A stretch of 64,000 bases of DNA from Klenkia marina (GTDB lineage: Bacteria > Actinomycetota > Actinomycetes > Mycobacteriales > Geodermatophilaceae), in assembly GCF_900101025.1 (NCBI RefSeq), contig NZ_FMUH01000003.1, forward strand, positions 1-64,000, read 5' to 3'. Position numbers and translations under genes: made by a program. This document shows positions 14,406 through 23,848 of the stretch, in pieces (positions within the stretch are counted from its first letter, which is position 1; each line of letters opens with the position of its first letter). Below the pieces are notes generated by a model that was not told the DNA's origin, ran no database searches, and saw nothing but the letters and a program-made list of their open reading frames with translations.

Positions 14406-17006
14406 TCAGGCCGGGGTGATCTGCAGGGTGAGGGCGCGGCGGCCGGCGTCGGAGCGGGCCGTGGCCAGGCGCTCGGCCGTCGGCGTCCCGTAGTCGGTGG
14501 TGCGCTGCCGGGCGGGACGACCGATGGCGGCGGCCATGGCCTCGAGCTCGGCGATGGTCTTCAGCGAGCCGTTCTCGCTGCCGGCCATGCGGCTGATGGT
14601 CTCCTCCATGAGCGTGCCGCCCAGGTCGTTCGCACCGCCGGTCAGGACGGTCCGGGTGCCGGCGTCGCCGAGCTTGACCCACGAGGTCTGGACGTTGTCG
14701 ATGCGGCCGTGCAGCAGCAGCCGGGCCACCGCGTGCACCGCGCGGTTCTCCCGGTTGGTCGGCCCGGGGCGGGCCACGCCGGCCAGGTAGATCGGCGAGC
14801 TGTGGTGCACGAAGGGCAGCAGCACGAACTCGCTGAAGCCGCCGGTGCGGTCCTGCTGCGCGGCGATGGTGCGCAGGTGGGCGACCCAGTGGTGCGGGGC
14901 GTCGACGTGGCCGTACATCATCGTCGAGGTCGAGGGCAGCCCGACCTCGTGCGCGGTGCCGACGACCTCCAGCCAGGTGGCGGTGGGCAGCTTCCCCTTC
15001 GTCAGCACCCACCGCACGTCGTCGTCGAGGATCTCCGCGGCCGTGCCGGGGACCGAGTCCAACCCGGCCTCCTTGGCGGCGGTCAGGAACTCGCGGAACG
15101 ACAGGCCGGTGCGGGCGGCGCCGTTCACGACCTCCATCGGCGAGTAGGCGTGCAGGTGGATGCCCGGCTGCCGGCGCTTCACCTCCCGCGCCAGGTCGAG
15201 GTAGGCGGTGCCGGGCAGGTCGGGGTGGATGCCGCCCTGCATGCAGATCTCGGTGGCGCCGCCGGCCCAGGCCTCGTCGACCCGGTCGCCGACCTGCTCG
15301 ATCGACAGGGTGTAGGCGTCGGCGTCGGTGCGCCGCTGGGCGAACGCGCAGAACCGGCAGCCGGTGTAGCAGACGTTGGTGAAGTTGATGTTCCGGTTGA
15401 CGACGTAGGTGACGTCGTCGCCCACGGTGTCCCGGCGGACGGCGTCGGCCAGGCCGGTCAGCGCGTCGAGGTCGGGGCCGTCGGCGCCGAGCAGGGCCAG
15501 GTACTGCGCGTCGGTGAGGCCGGCCGGGTCGGCCTCGGCCCGGGCCAGCGCGGCGTGCACCTCCGGGTCGCCGGTCGCCAGGGCGGTGCTGCCGGCGTCC
15601 CGGGCGGCCGTGGTGCGCTCGCGCAGCTCGGACCAGTCGCCGTAGACGGCGTCGAAGTCGCCGCGCCGGTCCTCGGTGCGGCCCACGGTGTCGATCTCGG
15701 TGTGCAGGTCGACCCGGCCGCTCGCGCCCCAGGTCTCGTCGGGTTCCTGCCACGGCAGACCCACCGGACGACGCCCCGGGACCGCCAGGCCGTCGGGACC
15801 GGCCAGCGCGGTGACGTGCGGGCGCAGCCGGGGATCCAGCCACGGCTCGGGGGACTGCACGTAGCCGGGCTGGGCGGCCAGCCGCTCGCGGAGGGTGAAC
15901 CCGGCCCGTGCGCTCAGCTCGGCGAGCGTGTCGACGTTCGGCCAGGGCCGTTCGGGGTTGACGTGGTCGGGCGTCAGCGGTGAGACCCCGCCCCAGTCGT
16001 CGACCCCGGCGCGCAGCAGCAGCCCGAGCTCGGCCGGGTCGGTCAGGTTCGGCGGGGCCTGCACCCGGTGCTTGGGCCCCAGCAGCAACCGGGTCACCGC
16101 CACCGCGGCCAGGTACTCCTGCAGGGCCAGGTCGTCGGTGGCGGCCATCGCGGTGCGCGGCTTGGCCCGGAAGTTCTGCACGATGGTCTCCTGCACGTGC
16201 CCGTGCCGCTGCGCCGACTCCCGGATCCGCAGCACGGCGTCGACCCGCTCGGCGGGGGTCTCACCGATGCCCAGCAGCACGCCGGTGGTGAAGGGGACGG
16301 CGGAGCGGCCGGCGTCCTCCAGCACCCGCAGCCGCACGGACGGGTCCTTGTCCGGGGAGCCGAAGTGCGGGCCGCCGCGCTCGGTGAACAGCCGGGTCGC
16401 GGTGGTCTCGAGCATCATGCCCATCGACGCCGACACCGGCTTGAGGCGCTGGATCTCCTCCCACGACAGCACCCCGGGGTTGAGGTGGGGCAGCAGCCCG
16501 GTCTCCTCGAGCACCCGGATCGCCACCGCCCGGAGGTAGCCCAGGGTGGAGTCGTAGCCCGCGGCCTCCAGCCACTCCGCGGCGACCGGCCACCTGTCCT
16601 CCGGGCGGTCGCCCAGGGTGAACAGCGCCTCCTTGCAGCCCAGCGCGGCGCCGTCCCGGGCGATCTGGACGACCTCGTCGGGCGAGAGGAACGGCGCCCG
16701 GCCCTCCGCACGCAACTGGCCGGGCGTGGTCACGAACGTGCAGTAGTGGCAGCGGTCCCGGCACAGCCGGGTGAGCGGGATGAACACCTTGCGGCTGTAG
16801 GTGACCACACCCGGCCGCCCTGCCGATGCCAGACCGGCGTCGCGCACCCGGCCGGCGGCGGTCAGCAGCCGGTCCAGCGGCTCGCCGTCGCCCAGGCCGC
16901 GGGCCGACAGCAGGGTCTCGGCCTCGACGGCGTCCAGCGCGACCCCGCGCTCGGCCCGCACCAGCGCTCGACGGACGGCGGACTCGGAGAACGGTGCGTC
17001 GGTCAT
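14406..17006 (-). CDS. fbiC: FO synthase, 7,8-didemethyl-8-hydroxy-5-deazariboflavin synthase (CofG/CofH fusion)
   Basis: An 866-residue two-domain radical SAM enzyme that builds the deazaflavin FO from tyrosine and 5-amino-6-ribitylaminouracil, the committed step to cofactor F420. The CofG half has [10 protein letters not shown] (C-x3-C-x2-C) near residue 75. The CofH half has [10 protein letters not shown] near residue 550. Both cluster cysteine triads are intact and the length matches actinobacterial FbiC. It is preceded by a 142-bp gap containing two GGGGCCACCCG direct repeats. The flavin reductase, disulfide reductase-like and luciferase-like genes nearby may use flavin or F420. Confidence 0.97.
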   Translation of the reverse strand: MTDAPFSESAVRRALVRAERGVALDAVEAETLLSARGLGDGEPLDRLLTAAGRVRDAGLASAGRPGVVTYSRKVFIPLTRLCRDRCHYCTFVTTPGQLRAEGRAPFLSPDEVVQIARDGAALGCKEALFTLGDRPEDRWPVAAEWLEAAGYDSTLGYLRAVAIRVLEETGLLPHLNPGVLSWEEIQRLKPVSASMGMMLETTATRLFTERGGPHFGSPDKDPSVRLRVLEDAGRSAVPFTTGVLLGIGETPAERVDAVLRIRESAQRHGHVQETIVQNFRAKPRTAMAATDDLALQEYLAAVAVTRLLLGPKHRVQAPPNLTDPAELGLLLRAGVDDWGGVSPLTPDHVNPERPWPNVDTLAELSARAGFTLRERLAAQPGYVQSPEPWLDPRLRPHVTALAGPDGLAVPGRRPVGLPWQEPDETWGASGRVDLHTEIDTVGRTEDRRGDFDAVYGDWSELRERTTAARDAGSTALATGDPEVHAALARAEADPAGLTDAQYLALLGADGPDLDALTGLADAVRRDTVGDDVTYVVNRNINFTNVCYTGCRFCAFAQRRTDADAYTLSIEQVGDRVDEAWAGGATEICMQGGIHPDLPGTAYLDLAREVKRRQPGIHLHAYSPMEVVNGAARTGLSFREFLTAAKEAGLDSVPGTAAEILDDDVRWVLTKGKLPTATWLEVVGTAHEVGLPSTSTMMYGHVDAPHHWVAHLRTIAAQQDRTGGFSEFVLLPFVHHSSPIYLAGVARPGPTNRENRAVHAVARLLLHGRIDNVQTSWVKLGDAGTRTVLTGGANDLGGTLMEETISRMAGSENGSLKTIAELEAMAAAIGRPARQRTTDYGTPTAERLATARSDAGRRALTLQITPA

Positions 17007-17148
17007 CGAGGAAGAACGCTAGTCCCGGTGCGCCACCCCGGTCGGGCGGAGCCCCGTGGCCGGTCACCGCACGCGGATCGTCGCCCGGGGCAGCGGTGCG
17101 GCCCGGGGCCACCCGGCGCACTCCGGTGCGGGGCCACCCGCGGCGGGG

Positions 17149-17652
17149 TCAGGAGCGGCGGAAGGTGCGGCCGGAGCCGTCGGTCCAGCGGCCGCGCAGG
17201 CGCAGCAGGGGCTCGGCGCGCTCGTCCAGCACCGGGACGGCGAGCACCTCCAGCAGCACGACGGTGTGGTCGCCGGCCTCGACCGTGCTGTGCACCCGGC
17301 AGTCCAGCCCGGCCACCCCGCCGCTGAGCACGATGCCGCCGCTGTGCTCACCCCGCTGCCACGGCACGCCCTCCAGCAGGTGCCGGGCGCTGGGCCGGCC
17401 CGCCGACGCGAACCGGCTGGCCAGGATCTCGTGCTCGGCGGCGAGCAACGTGAGCGCACCCGAGCCGACGGTCTCCAGCACCTCCAGCGGGTAGCCGCCG
17501 GTGGTCAGCGCGAGGCCCACCAGCGGCGGGTCGACCGAGACGCTCATGAGCGAGGTGACCGTCGTCCCGACGTCGTCGATGTCGTCCTGCACAGCCAGCA
17601 GCGCGACCCCCGCGGCGTACTGGCGCAGGGCGGAGGCGAGCTCGACCGGCAT
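17149..17652 (-). CDS. Flavin reductase-domain FMN-binding protein
   Basis: A 167-residue split-barrel flavin reductase-like protein. The family pattern is visible: VALLAVQDDIDDVGTTVTSLMSVSVDPPLVG, LLAAEHEILASRFAS, and GIVLSGGVAGLDCRVHSTVEAGDHTVVLLEV with the conserved GDH. Such proteins reduce FMN or FAD with NAD(P)H and often serve two-component monooxygenases. The ATG start gives MPVELASAL. It diverges from the FAD oxidoreductase at 17687 with only 34 bp between, and lies downstream of nothing obvious it could serve. The physiological partner is unknown; the LLM enzyme at 23849 is one possibility. Confidence 0.88.
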   Translation of the reverse strand: MPVELASALRQYAAGVALLAVQDDIDDVGTTVTSLMSVSVDPPLVGLALTTGGYPLEVLETVGSGALTLLAAEHEILASRFASAGRPSARHLLEGVPWQRGEHSGGIVLSGGVAGLDCRVHSTVEAGDHTVVLLEVLAVPVLDERAEPLLRLRGRWTDGSGRTFRRS

Positions 17653-17686
17653 GCGGTCAGTCGACCACAGCCCGAGACTGGGTGCC

Positions 17687-19105
17687 GTGAGTGCTGAGCA
17701 GACGTTCGACGTCGTCGTGATCGGGGCCGGCTCGACCGGCGAGAACGTGGCCGACACCGTGGTGCGGGGTGGCCTGTCCGCTGCGCTGGTGGAGAGCGAG
17801 CTCGTCGGTGGCGAGTGCTCGTACTGGGCGTGCATGCCCAGCAAGGCGCTGCTGCGCGGCACCGAGGTGCTGGAGGAGGCCCGCGCTGTCTCCGGCGCCG
17901 CCGCCGCGGTCACCGGCGACCAGGACGTGCGGGCCACCCTCGAGCGGCGCAACTCCTTCACCAGCAACTGGGACGACTCCGGCCAGGCGCAGTGGGTCGA
18001 CGGGGCCGGCATCACGCTGGTGCGCGGCGAGGGTCGGCTCGACGGCGAGAAGCGCGTCGTCGTCCGGGCGGCCGACGGCACCGAGACCGTGCTGACGGCC
18101 AACCATGCCGTCGTCCTGTGCACCGGGTCCGCGGCCGCCGTCCCGCCGCTGGACGGCATCGAGGACGTCGACGTCTGGACCGCCCGGGAGGCGACCAGCG
18201 CGCAGGAGGCCCCCGGCCGGCTGGTCATCCTCGGCGGCGGCGTGGTCGGCGTCGAGATGGCCACCGCGTGGTCGGCGCTGGGCTCGCAGGTCACCCTGCT
18301 GCAGCGCGGTGACCGGTTGCTGGCCGGCCAGGAGCCCGAGGCCGGCGAGGCGGTGGCCGAGTCGCTGCGTGGGCGCGGGGTCGACGTCCGGCTGGGCACC
18401 TCGGTCTCGGCGGTGCGCCGGGACGGCGACGACGTCGTGGTGACCACCAGCGCCGGCGAGGTGCGCGCCGACCGGTTCCTCGTCGCCGCCGGACGGAGGG
18501 CGCGCACCGAGGGCATCGGCGTCGAGACCGTTGGGCTGACCGCGGGGGAGTACCTCGACGTCGACGACTCGCTGCGGGTGCGCGGGGTCGACTGGCTCTA
18601 CGGCATCGGCGACGTCAACGGCCGCGCGCTGCTCACCCACATGGGCAAGTACCAGGCCCGGCAGGGCGGCGCGGCGATCGTCGCGCGGGCCACCGGCGAG
18701 CAGGTGTCGATGGCCGACTGGTCGCCGTTCGTGGCCACCGCCGACGCCGCGGCCGTGCCGCAGGTGACCTTCTCGATCCCGCAGGTCGCCTCGGTGGGCA
18801 TCACCGCCGCGCAGGCCGAGGAGAAGGGTCTGCCGCACACCGTCGTCCGGTACGAGCTGGGGAACGTGGCCGGGTCCGCGCTGTTCGCCGACGACTACAG
18901 CGGCAAGGCCGTGGCCGTGGTCGACACCGAGCGGCACGTGCTGCTCGGCGTCACCTTCGTCGGGCCCGGGGTCTCGGAGATGCTGCAGGCGGCCACGATC
19001 GCCGTGGTCGGCGAGGTGCCGATCAGCCGGCTCTGGCACGCCGTCCCGGCCTACCCGACGATGAACGAGGTCTGGCTCCGCCTCCTGGAGACCCTTCGGG
19101 GCTAG
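17687..19105 (+). CDS. FAD-dependent pyridine nucleotide-disulfide oxidoreductase
   Basis: A 472-residue class I disulfide reductase fold. FAD motif VVVIGAGSTGENVA lies at the N-terminus, the redox disulfide is in GGECSYWACMPSKALLR (C-x4-C), the NAD(P) motif is LVILGGGVVGVEMA, and the second FAD motif is YGIGDVNGRALLTHMGKYQAR. The C-terminal interface domain ends without the His-x4-Glu pair of typical lipoamide dehydrogenases, though HAVPAYPTMNEVW retains a His near the expected place. It is likely a dihydrolipoamide dehydrogenase- or mercuric reductase-like enzyme of unknown substrate. The start is the GTG giving VSAEQTFDVVV. Its stop overlaps that of the convergent transglutaminase by 4 bp. 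Confidence 0.88.
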   Translation: MSAEQTFDVVVIGAGSTGENVADTVVRGGLSAALVESELVGGECSYWACMPSKALLRGTEVLEEARAVSGAAAAVTGDQDVRATLERRNSFTSNWDDSGQAQWVDGAGITLVRGEGRLDGEKRVVVRAADGTETVLTANHAVVLCTGSAAAVPPLDGIEDVDVWTAREATSAQEAPGRLVILGGGVVGVEMATAWSALGSQVTLLQRGDRLLAGQEPEAGEAVAESLRGRGVDVRLGTSVSAVRRDGDDVVVTTSAGEVRADRFLVAAGRRARTEGIGVETVGLTAGEYLDVDDSLRVRGVDWLYGIGDVNGRALLTHMGKYQARQGGAAIVARATGEQVSMADWSPFVATADAAAVPQVTFSIPQVASVGITAAQAEEKGLPHTVVRYELGNVAGSALFADDYSGKAVAVVDTERHVLLGVTFVGPGVSEMLQAATIAVVGEVPISRLWHAVPAYPTMNEVWLRLLETLRG

Positions 19106-19887
19106 GGCAGGGGGAAGGGCACGGGGGAGGGGGCGGGGAGGTCGCCGTCCACGGTGGCGGTGACCGACATGCGGCCCAGGGTCGCCCGGCCGCCGAACAG
19201 CGACAGGAACGCGGTGTCGGCGGCGTCGCGGCCGTGGCAGATGCGCACCAGCGACGACGTCGGCGCCAACCGGGTGGGGTCGACGGTCCGCCAGACGCCG
19301 TCGACGTCGGCCTCGACCACGGCGTGGAAGTCCATCGGCGAGAGGCCGGGGGCGTAGACGGCCACCAGGCGGGCCGGCACCTCCAGGGCGCGCAGCAGCA
19401 TCACGGTCAGGTGGGTGTAGTCGCGGCACACCCCCGAGCCGGCCAGCAGCGTGTCGATGGCGGTGTCGACCGGTCGGCTGGCGCCGGCGACGTAGACCAG
19501 CCGGTCGGTGACCCACTGGGCGACCTGCTGCACCAGCGCGCCCCGCTCGACGTCTTGGTCGAACTCCCGCGCGGCGTAGCCCTCGACCTGGTCCGACGGG
19601 CAGTAGCGGGAGGGGCGCACGTACTCGGCGCGGTCGGCCGCGGTCACCGCGCGCGGGTCACCGCCGGACTCCACGGACGCCGAGTAGGCGATGGTGGTCT
19701 CGCCGGCCGCGAGCTGCAGTTCGTGCACCCGGGCGCCGTGCACCTGGGTCTCGACCGCGGTGCGCGGGGTGCCGGCGGAGACGACGGTCAGCTCCTCCGT
19801 GGTGGGCGCGGCGACGGCCACCTGCAGCAGGGCCCGGGTCGAGACCGGGGTGGAGACGGTCAGGGTGCAGGCGACGTCGGTGCGCAT
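19102..19887 (-). CDS. Transglutaminase-like cysteine protease-fold protein
   Basis: A 261-residue cytoplasmic transglutaminase-like protein. The N-terminal beta domain is about 1-130, and the papain-like core shows the triad Cys in GSGVCRDYTHL, His in SPMDFHAVVEA and Asp in TVDPTRLAP. These proteins, common in actinobacteria, are predicted proteases or amidases, and the exact reaction is unknown. The ATG start gives MRTDVACTLT; the much longer frame extending upstream is spurious. Its TAG overlaps the stop of the convergent oxidoreductase through CTAG. The start is divergent from the SGNH hydrolase 80 bp away. Confidence 0.87.
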   Translation of the reverse strand: MRTDVACTLTVSTPVSTRALLQVAVAAPTTEELTVVSAGTPRTAVETQVHGARVHELQLAAGETTIAYSASVESGGDPRAVTAADRAEYVRPSRYCPSDQVEGYAAREFDQDVERGALVQQVAQWVTDRLVYVAGASRPVDTAIDTLLAGSGVCRDYTHLTVMLLRALEVPARLVAVYAPGLSPMDFHAVVEADVDGVWRTVDPTRLAPTSSLVRICHGRDAADTAFLSLFGGRATLGRMSVTATVDGDLPAPSPVPFPLP

Positions 19888-19966
19888 GGGCGGACATGAT
19901 CCGGCAGCGGTGGCCGTGACGTGCACCGCGTCCTGCGTGTCGGAGCAGGGCGGGGAAGATGTCCCG

Positions 19967-20722
19967 GTGGCATGGCAGCGGTACGTGGCGATCGGCGACT
20001 CCTTCACCGAGGGCGTGGGTGACCCTGCCCCCGACGGCTCGCTCGTCGGCTGGGCCGACCGGCTGGCCACCCACCTGTCCGCCGCGCAGGGCGAGGTCGA
20101 GTACGCCAACCTCGCGGTCCGGGGGCGGCTGCTGGGCCAGGTCGTCGACGAGCAGGTGCCGGCCGCCCTCGCGCTGGCGCCGGACCTGGTGAGCATCGTG
20201 GCCGGCGGCAACGACCTGCTGCGCCCCGGTGCTGACCCCGACGCGCTGGCCGCGGTGATGGAGGACGCGGTGCTGCGGCTGCGGGCGGCCGGGGCCGACG
20301 TCCTGCTGGCCACCGGGGTGGACCCGCGGGCGACGCCGATCATCGGCCGCACCCGTGGCCGGTCGGCCACCTACAACGCCCACCTGTGGTCGATCGCGGC
20401 CCGGCACGGCGCCTACGTGCTCGACCAGTGGGGCGCCGCGTGGGTGCAGGACGCCCGCATGTGGGACGTCGACCGCCTGCACCTGGCACCCGAGGGGCAC
20501 CGGCGCACCGCGCTCGCCGCGGCCGCCGTCCTCGGGCTGGACGTCGAGCCGGGCTGGTCGACCCCGCTGGACCCCGCGCCCGAGCTGCCCCGTCGCGAGC
20601 GGCTCGCCGGCGAGCTGGCCTGGGTGCGCTCGTTCGTGGTGCCGTGGGTCGGCCGCCGGGTGCGCGGCCGCTCCTCCGGGGACGGCCGGACGGCGAAGCG
20701 TCCGGTGCCGACCCCGGCCTGA
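19967..20722 (+). CDS. SGNH/GDSL-family hydrolase
   Basis: A 251-residue esterase/lipase-like enzyme. Block I is YVAIGDSFTEG (nucleophile Ser), block II has the Gly around LAVRGRL, block III is VAGGNDLL (Asn), and block V is WDVDRLHLAPEGH (Asp-x-x-His). No signal peptide is present, so it should act inside the cell on an ester or thioester of unknown identity. The start is the GTG giving VAWQRYVAIG; an upstream frame lacks a plausible site. The C-terminal 60 residues are basic. It converges with the GGDEF/EAL gene, with two bases between stops. Confidence 0.9.
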   Translation: MAWQRYVAIGDSFTEGVGDPAPDGSLVGWADRLATHLSAAQGEVEYANLAVRGRLLGQVVDEQVPAALALAPDLVSIVAGGNDLLRPGADPDALAAVMEDAVLRLRAAGADVLLATGVDPRATPIIGRTRGRSATYNAHLWSIAARHGAYVLDQWGAAWVQDARMWDVDRLHLAPEGHRRTALAAAAVLGLDVEPGWSTPLDPAPELPRRERLAGELAWVRSFVVPWVGRRVRGRSSGDGRTAKRPVPTPA

Positions 20723-20724
20723 CG

Positions 20725-22551
20725 TCAGGCGGGGGCCGCCACCGCGGGCTCGGCCGGGAGCGGGGCGGGCCGGCCGAAGGCGTAGCCCTGGGCCATCGTG
20801 CAGCCGTGCTCGCGCAGCCAGGTGGCCTGCTCGGCGTCCTCGATGCCCTCGGCGATGACCTCCAGGCCCATGCCCTGGCCCAGCTGCAGCAGCCCCTGCA
20901 CGAGGGCGGCGGTGGAGGGCTCGGTGACGACGTCGGCCACGAAGCTGCGGTCGATCTTCACCGTGTGGATGGGCAGGCGGTGCAGCGCGGTGATGGCCGA
21001 GTAGCCGGTGCCGAAGTCGTCCAGCGCCAGGGTGACGCCGGTGGCCGTGACCTCCGAGACCGAGCGCAGCGTGGCCTCGGCGGCGAACAGCGCGGTCGAC
21101 TCGGTGATCTCCAGCTCCAGGCGGCCGGACTCCAGCCCCGACTCCTCGAGCGCGGCCGCGACCAGCTCGGAGAAGCCGGGCTCGGCCAGGTGGCGCGCGG
21201 AGATGTTCACGTGCACGCGCAGCCCCGGGTCCCAGCCGGCCGCGTCGGAGCAGGCCTGGCGCAGCACCCACGCACCCAGCTTGGAGGTCAGCCGGTTGTT
21301 CTCGGCCGCCTCCAGGAAGGCGCCGGGTGGTAGCAGCCCGCGGGTGGGGTGCTGCCAGCGGATGAGCGCCTCGTAGCCCAGCAGCGTCTCGTCCGACAGC
21401 GCCACGATCGGTTGGTAGAACAGCCGCAGCTCACCGGCGTCCACCGCGTGCCGCAGGTCGCTCTCCAGCTGCAGCTGGTCGACGTCCCCGTCGCTGAGCG
21501 CCTCGTCGTGCACCTCGATGCGGCCGCGTCCGCCGCCTGCCTTGGCGCGGATGAGGGCGCCGTGGGCCTGCTTGAGCAGCGCGTCGGGGGCGGCGTCCAG
21601 GCCCAGGGTCAGGCCCATGCTGGCCGAGAGCACGATCTCGCGGTCGTTGACGTGGAACGGGTCGTCGAGCACCCGCATGAGGCGGTCGGCCAGCGTGCGC
21701 AGGCCGTCGATGTCGACGACCTCCTCGGCCAGCACGAGGAACTCGTCGGCGCCCAGCCGCACGGCGGTGTCCTCGACCCGGGTCGACCAGCGCAGCCGGT
21801 CGGCGACCTGGCACAGCAACTGGTCGCCGGCCTCGTGGCCGAGTGAGTCGTTGACCGCCTTGAACCGGTCGAGGTCCAGGTAGACCAGGCCGACGGGGCT
21901 GTCGCGGCGGCGCGAGACGTTGAGCGCGTGCTGCAGCCGGTCGGTGAGCGAGCGGCGGTTGGGCAGCCCGGTCAGCGGGTCGGTCAGCGCCCGGCGCACG
22001 AGGTCCTCCTCGGCGCGCCGGCGGTCGGTCACGTCGACCAGGCTGAGGACGACGAAGTGCGGGTCGCCGTTGGTGCGGTGCACCAGCTCACGGGCCTGCT
22101 GCACCCACAGCGTGGTGCCGTCGGCGCGCTGCAGCCGGCGCTCGCCCAGCACCTCCAGGTGCGGGTCCAGCGGGGTGGCGCCGGGGACCGCGGTGCCGAG
22201 CTGGTCCTCGACGGGGGTGTCGTCGGGGTGGGCGAGCAGGTCGACGTGCCGGCCGATCAGCTCCTCGGCGGTGCGGCCGGTGAGTGTGCACAGGGCCGGG
22301 TTGACGACCAGCAGGCGACCGTCGGTGCCCACGACGGCCTTGCCGATCGGGGCCGACAGGAACAGCGCACGGAACAGCTGGCCGCGGTCGGCCAGCAGCG
22401 TGTCCACCGCCCGGGGCCCGCTGGGTTCACCGGGGACGCCCGGCGGGGTCGGCGGGACGGAGACGCTCACTCGCACACTGTCGCCCATGAGAGGCGCCGC
22501 ATCGCGCAATTCCGGTGGGTGCGTCGCGCCCGCGTCGGCAGGTTCCGTCAC
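20725..22551 (-). CDS. PAS-GGDEF-EAL cyclic-di-GMP protein
   Basis: A 608-residue signalling protein with no membrane segments. A PAS domain is at about 55-175, GGDEF at about 185-345, and EAL at about 355-600. The GGDEF active loop reads GADEF (267-271), so the second glycine is replaced by alanine and diguanylate cyclase activity may be weak or lost. The EAL domain keeps YEALIRW (394-396), the DDFGTGYS loop and KIDRSFV, so c-di-GMP phosphodiesterase activity is likely. I give the GTG at 22551; the ATG at 22488 (MGDSVRVSVS) is a reasonable alternative. It is a lone gene convergent with the SGNH hydrolase. Confidence 0.93.
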   Translation of the reverse strand: MTEPADAGATHPPELRDAAPLMGDSVRVSVSVPPTPPGVPGEPSGPRAVDTLLADRGQLFRALFLSAPIGKAVVGTDGRLLVVNPALCTLTGRTAEELIGRHVDLLAHPDDTPVEDQLGTAVPGATPLDPHLEVLGERRLQRADGTTLWVQQARELVHRTNGDPHFVVLSLVDVTDRRRAEEDLVRRALTDPLTGLPNRRSLTDRLQHALNVSRRRDSPVGLVYLDLDRFKAVNDSLGHEAGDQLLCQVADRLRWSTRVEDTAVRLGADEFLVLAEEVVDIDGLRTLADRLMRVLDDPFHVNDREIVLSASMGLTLGLDAAPDALLKQAHGALIRAKAGGGRGRIEVHDEALSDGDVDQLQLESDLRHAVDAGELRLFYQPIVALSDETLLGYEALIRWQHPTRGLLPPGAFLEAAENNRLTSKLGAWVLRQACSDAAGWDPGLRVHVNISARHLAEPGFSELVAAALEESGLESGRLELEITESTALFAAEATLRSVSEVTATGVTLALDDFGTGYSAITALHRLPIHTVKIDRSFVADVVTEPSTAALVQGLLQLGQGMGLEVIAEGIEDAEQATWLREHGCTMAQGYAFGRPAPLPAEPAVAAPA

Positions 22552-22662
22552 ATCGTGGGGATCCTGTTGTCAGGTGCGCCCATCGAGGTTCGTGGGACGG
22601 GTGTGGTCGGAGTCGCACTGCGCCGGCGGAATCGACCGCGGCCCCCGACCGCTGCGCCCTGC

Positions 22663-23739
22663 ATGGATCTGTTCTCGCCCGTGCAGCTCGGTGACCTCGA
22701 GCTCGCCAACCGTGTCGTCATGGCCCCGCTGACCCGTACCCGCTCCGGTGACTCCGGTGTCCCCGGGGACCTCGTCGTCGAGCACTACGCGCAGCGTGCC
22801 GGACTCGGCCTGATCGTCACCGAGGGCACCTACCCCAGCCACGAGTCCCGCTCCTACCCCGGCCAGCCCGGCATCGTCACCGACGAGCAGGCGTCCGGTT
22901 GGGCGCGCGTCGCCGAGGCCGTGCACGCCCGCGGCGGCCGGATCGTCATGCAGGTGATGAACGGCGGCCGGGTCTCCCACCCCGCGATCACCGGCACCGA
23001 CCGCATCGTGGCGCCGTCGGCGATCGCCGTCCCCGGCGAGGTGCGCACGCCGCAGGGCAAGCTGCCCTACCCGGTGCCGCACGCGCTGACCACCGAGGAG
23101 GCCGTCGCGGTCAAGGCCGAGTTCGTGGCCGCCGCCCGCCGCGCGGTCGACGCCGGCCTCGACGGCGTCGAGGTGCACGGGGCCAACGGCTACCTGCTGC
23201 ACGAGTTCCTCGGCGCGGACTCCAACACCCGCACCGACGTCTACGGCGGCAGCCCCGAGTCCCGCGCCCGGTTCGTGGCCGAGGTCGTCACCGAGGTCGC
23301 CGCGGAGATCGGCGCCGGCCGGGTGGGCCTGCGCATCTCGCCGCAGCACGGTGTGCAGGGCGTGGTCGAGCCCGATGCCGACGACGTCGCCGCCACCTAC
23401 GCCTCGCTCGTCGACGCCATCGCCCCGCTGGGCCTGGCCTACCTGTCGGTGCTGCACAAGGAGCCCGCCGGCGAGCTGGTGCAGGACCTCCGCCGCCGCT
23501 TCGGCGGCAAGTTCATGATCAACACAGGGTTCGCGGAGCCCACCGAGCGCGACGAGGCGATCAGCTACGTCGCCGACGAGCTGGCCGACGTCGTGGCCGT
23601 GGGCCGTGCGGTCATCGCCAACCCCGACCTCGTCGAGCGATGGGTCGGTGGCCACCCGGAGAACGCGCCGGACCCCTCGACCTTCTACGGCGACGGAGCG
23701 AAGGGCTACACCGACTACCCGACGCTCGCCCAGGTCTGA
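22663..23739 (+). CDS. Old Yellow Enzyme-family alkene reductase
   Basis: A 358-residue FMN TIM-barrel oxidoreductase. Recognisable parts are RVVMAPLTRTRS, the substrate-binding pair in GVEVHGANGYLLHEFL (His-x-x-Asn), SNTRTDVYGGSPESRARF and the C-terminal FMN phosphate site VAVGRAVIANPDLVERW. These enzymes reduce activated C=C bonds of enones and nitro compounds with NAD(P)H, as NemA and OYE homologues do. The start is the ATG giving MDLFSPVQL; the far longer frame upstream is antisense to the GGDEF/EAL gene. A hairpin terminator follows twelve bases after the stop. Confidence 0.93.
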   Translation: MDLFSPVQLGDLELANRVVMAPLTRTRSGDSGVPGDLVVEHYAQRAGLGLIVTEGTYPSHESRSYPGQPGIVTDEQASGWARVAEAVHARGGRIVMQVMNGGRVSHPAITGTDRIVAPSAIAVPGEVRTPQGKLPYPVPHALTTEEAVAVKAEFVAAARRAVDAGLDGVEVHGANGYLLHEFLGADSNTRTDVYGGSPESRARFVAEVVTEVAAEIGAGRVGLRISPQHGVQGVVEPDADDVAATYASLVDAIAPLGLAYLSVLHKEPAGELVQDLRRRFGGKFMINTGFAEPTERDEAISYVADELADVVAVGRAVIANPDLVERWVGGHPENAPDPSTFYGDGAKGYTDYPTLAQV

Positions 23740-23750
23740 CCTGCCGCCCC

Positions 23751-23785
23751 CGGGGCCCGATCGCACACGGTGCGGTCGGGCCCCG
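23751..23785 (+). terminator. Hairpin terminator after the Old Yellow Enzyme gene
   Basis: GGGGCCCGATCGCA and TGCGGTCGGGCCCC pair with one G-T wobble around a 5-base loop, directly after the stop. Confidence 0.75.
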
Positions 23786-23812
23786 GTGCTGTACGGGAAC
23801 ACGTGCAGATGG

Positions 23813-23824
23813 TTGAGTGTTCAA
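23813..23824. promoter_or_regulatory. Possible operator upstream of the LLM oxidoreductase
   Basis: TTGAGTGTTCAA has TTGA/TCAA arms around GTGT and lies 24 bases before the ATG at 23849. The 11-mer GTTGAGTGTTC recurs at 35416-35426, just upstream of the ABC ATPase gene. A regulator is not identified. Confidence 0.3.
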
Positions 23825-23848
23825 TTGGTCGATCGAGGAGGTCACACC

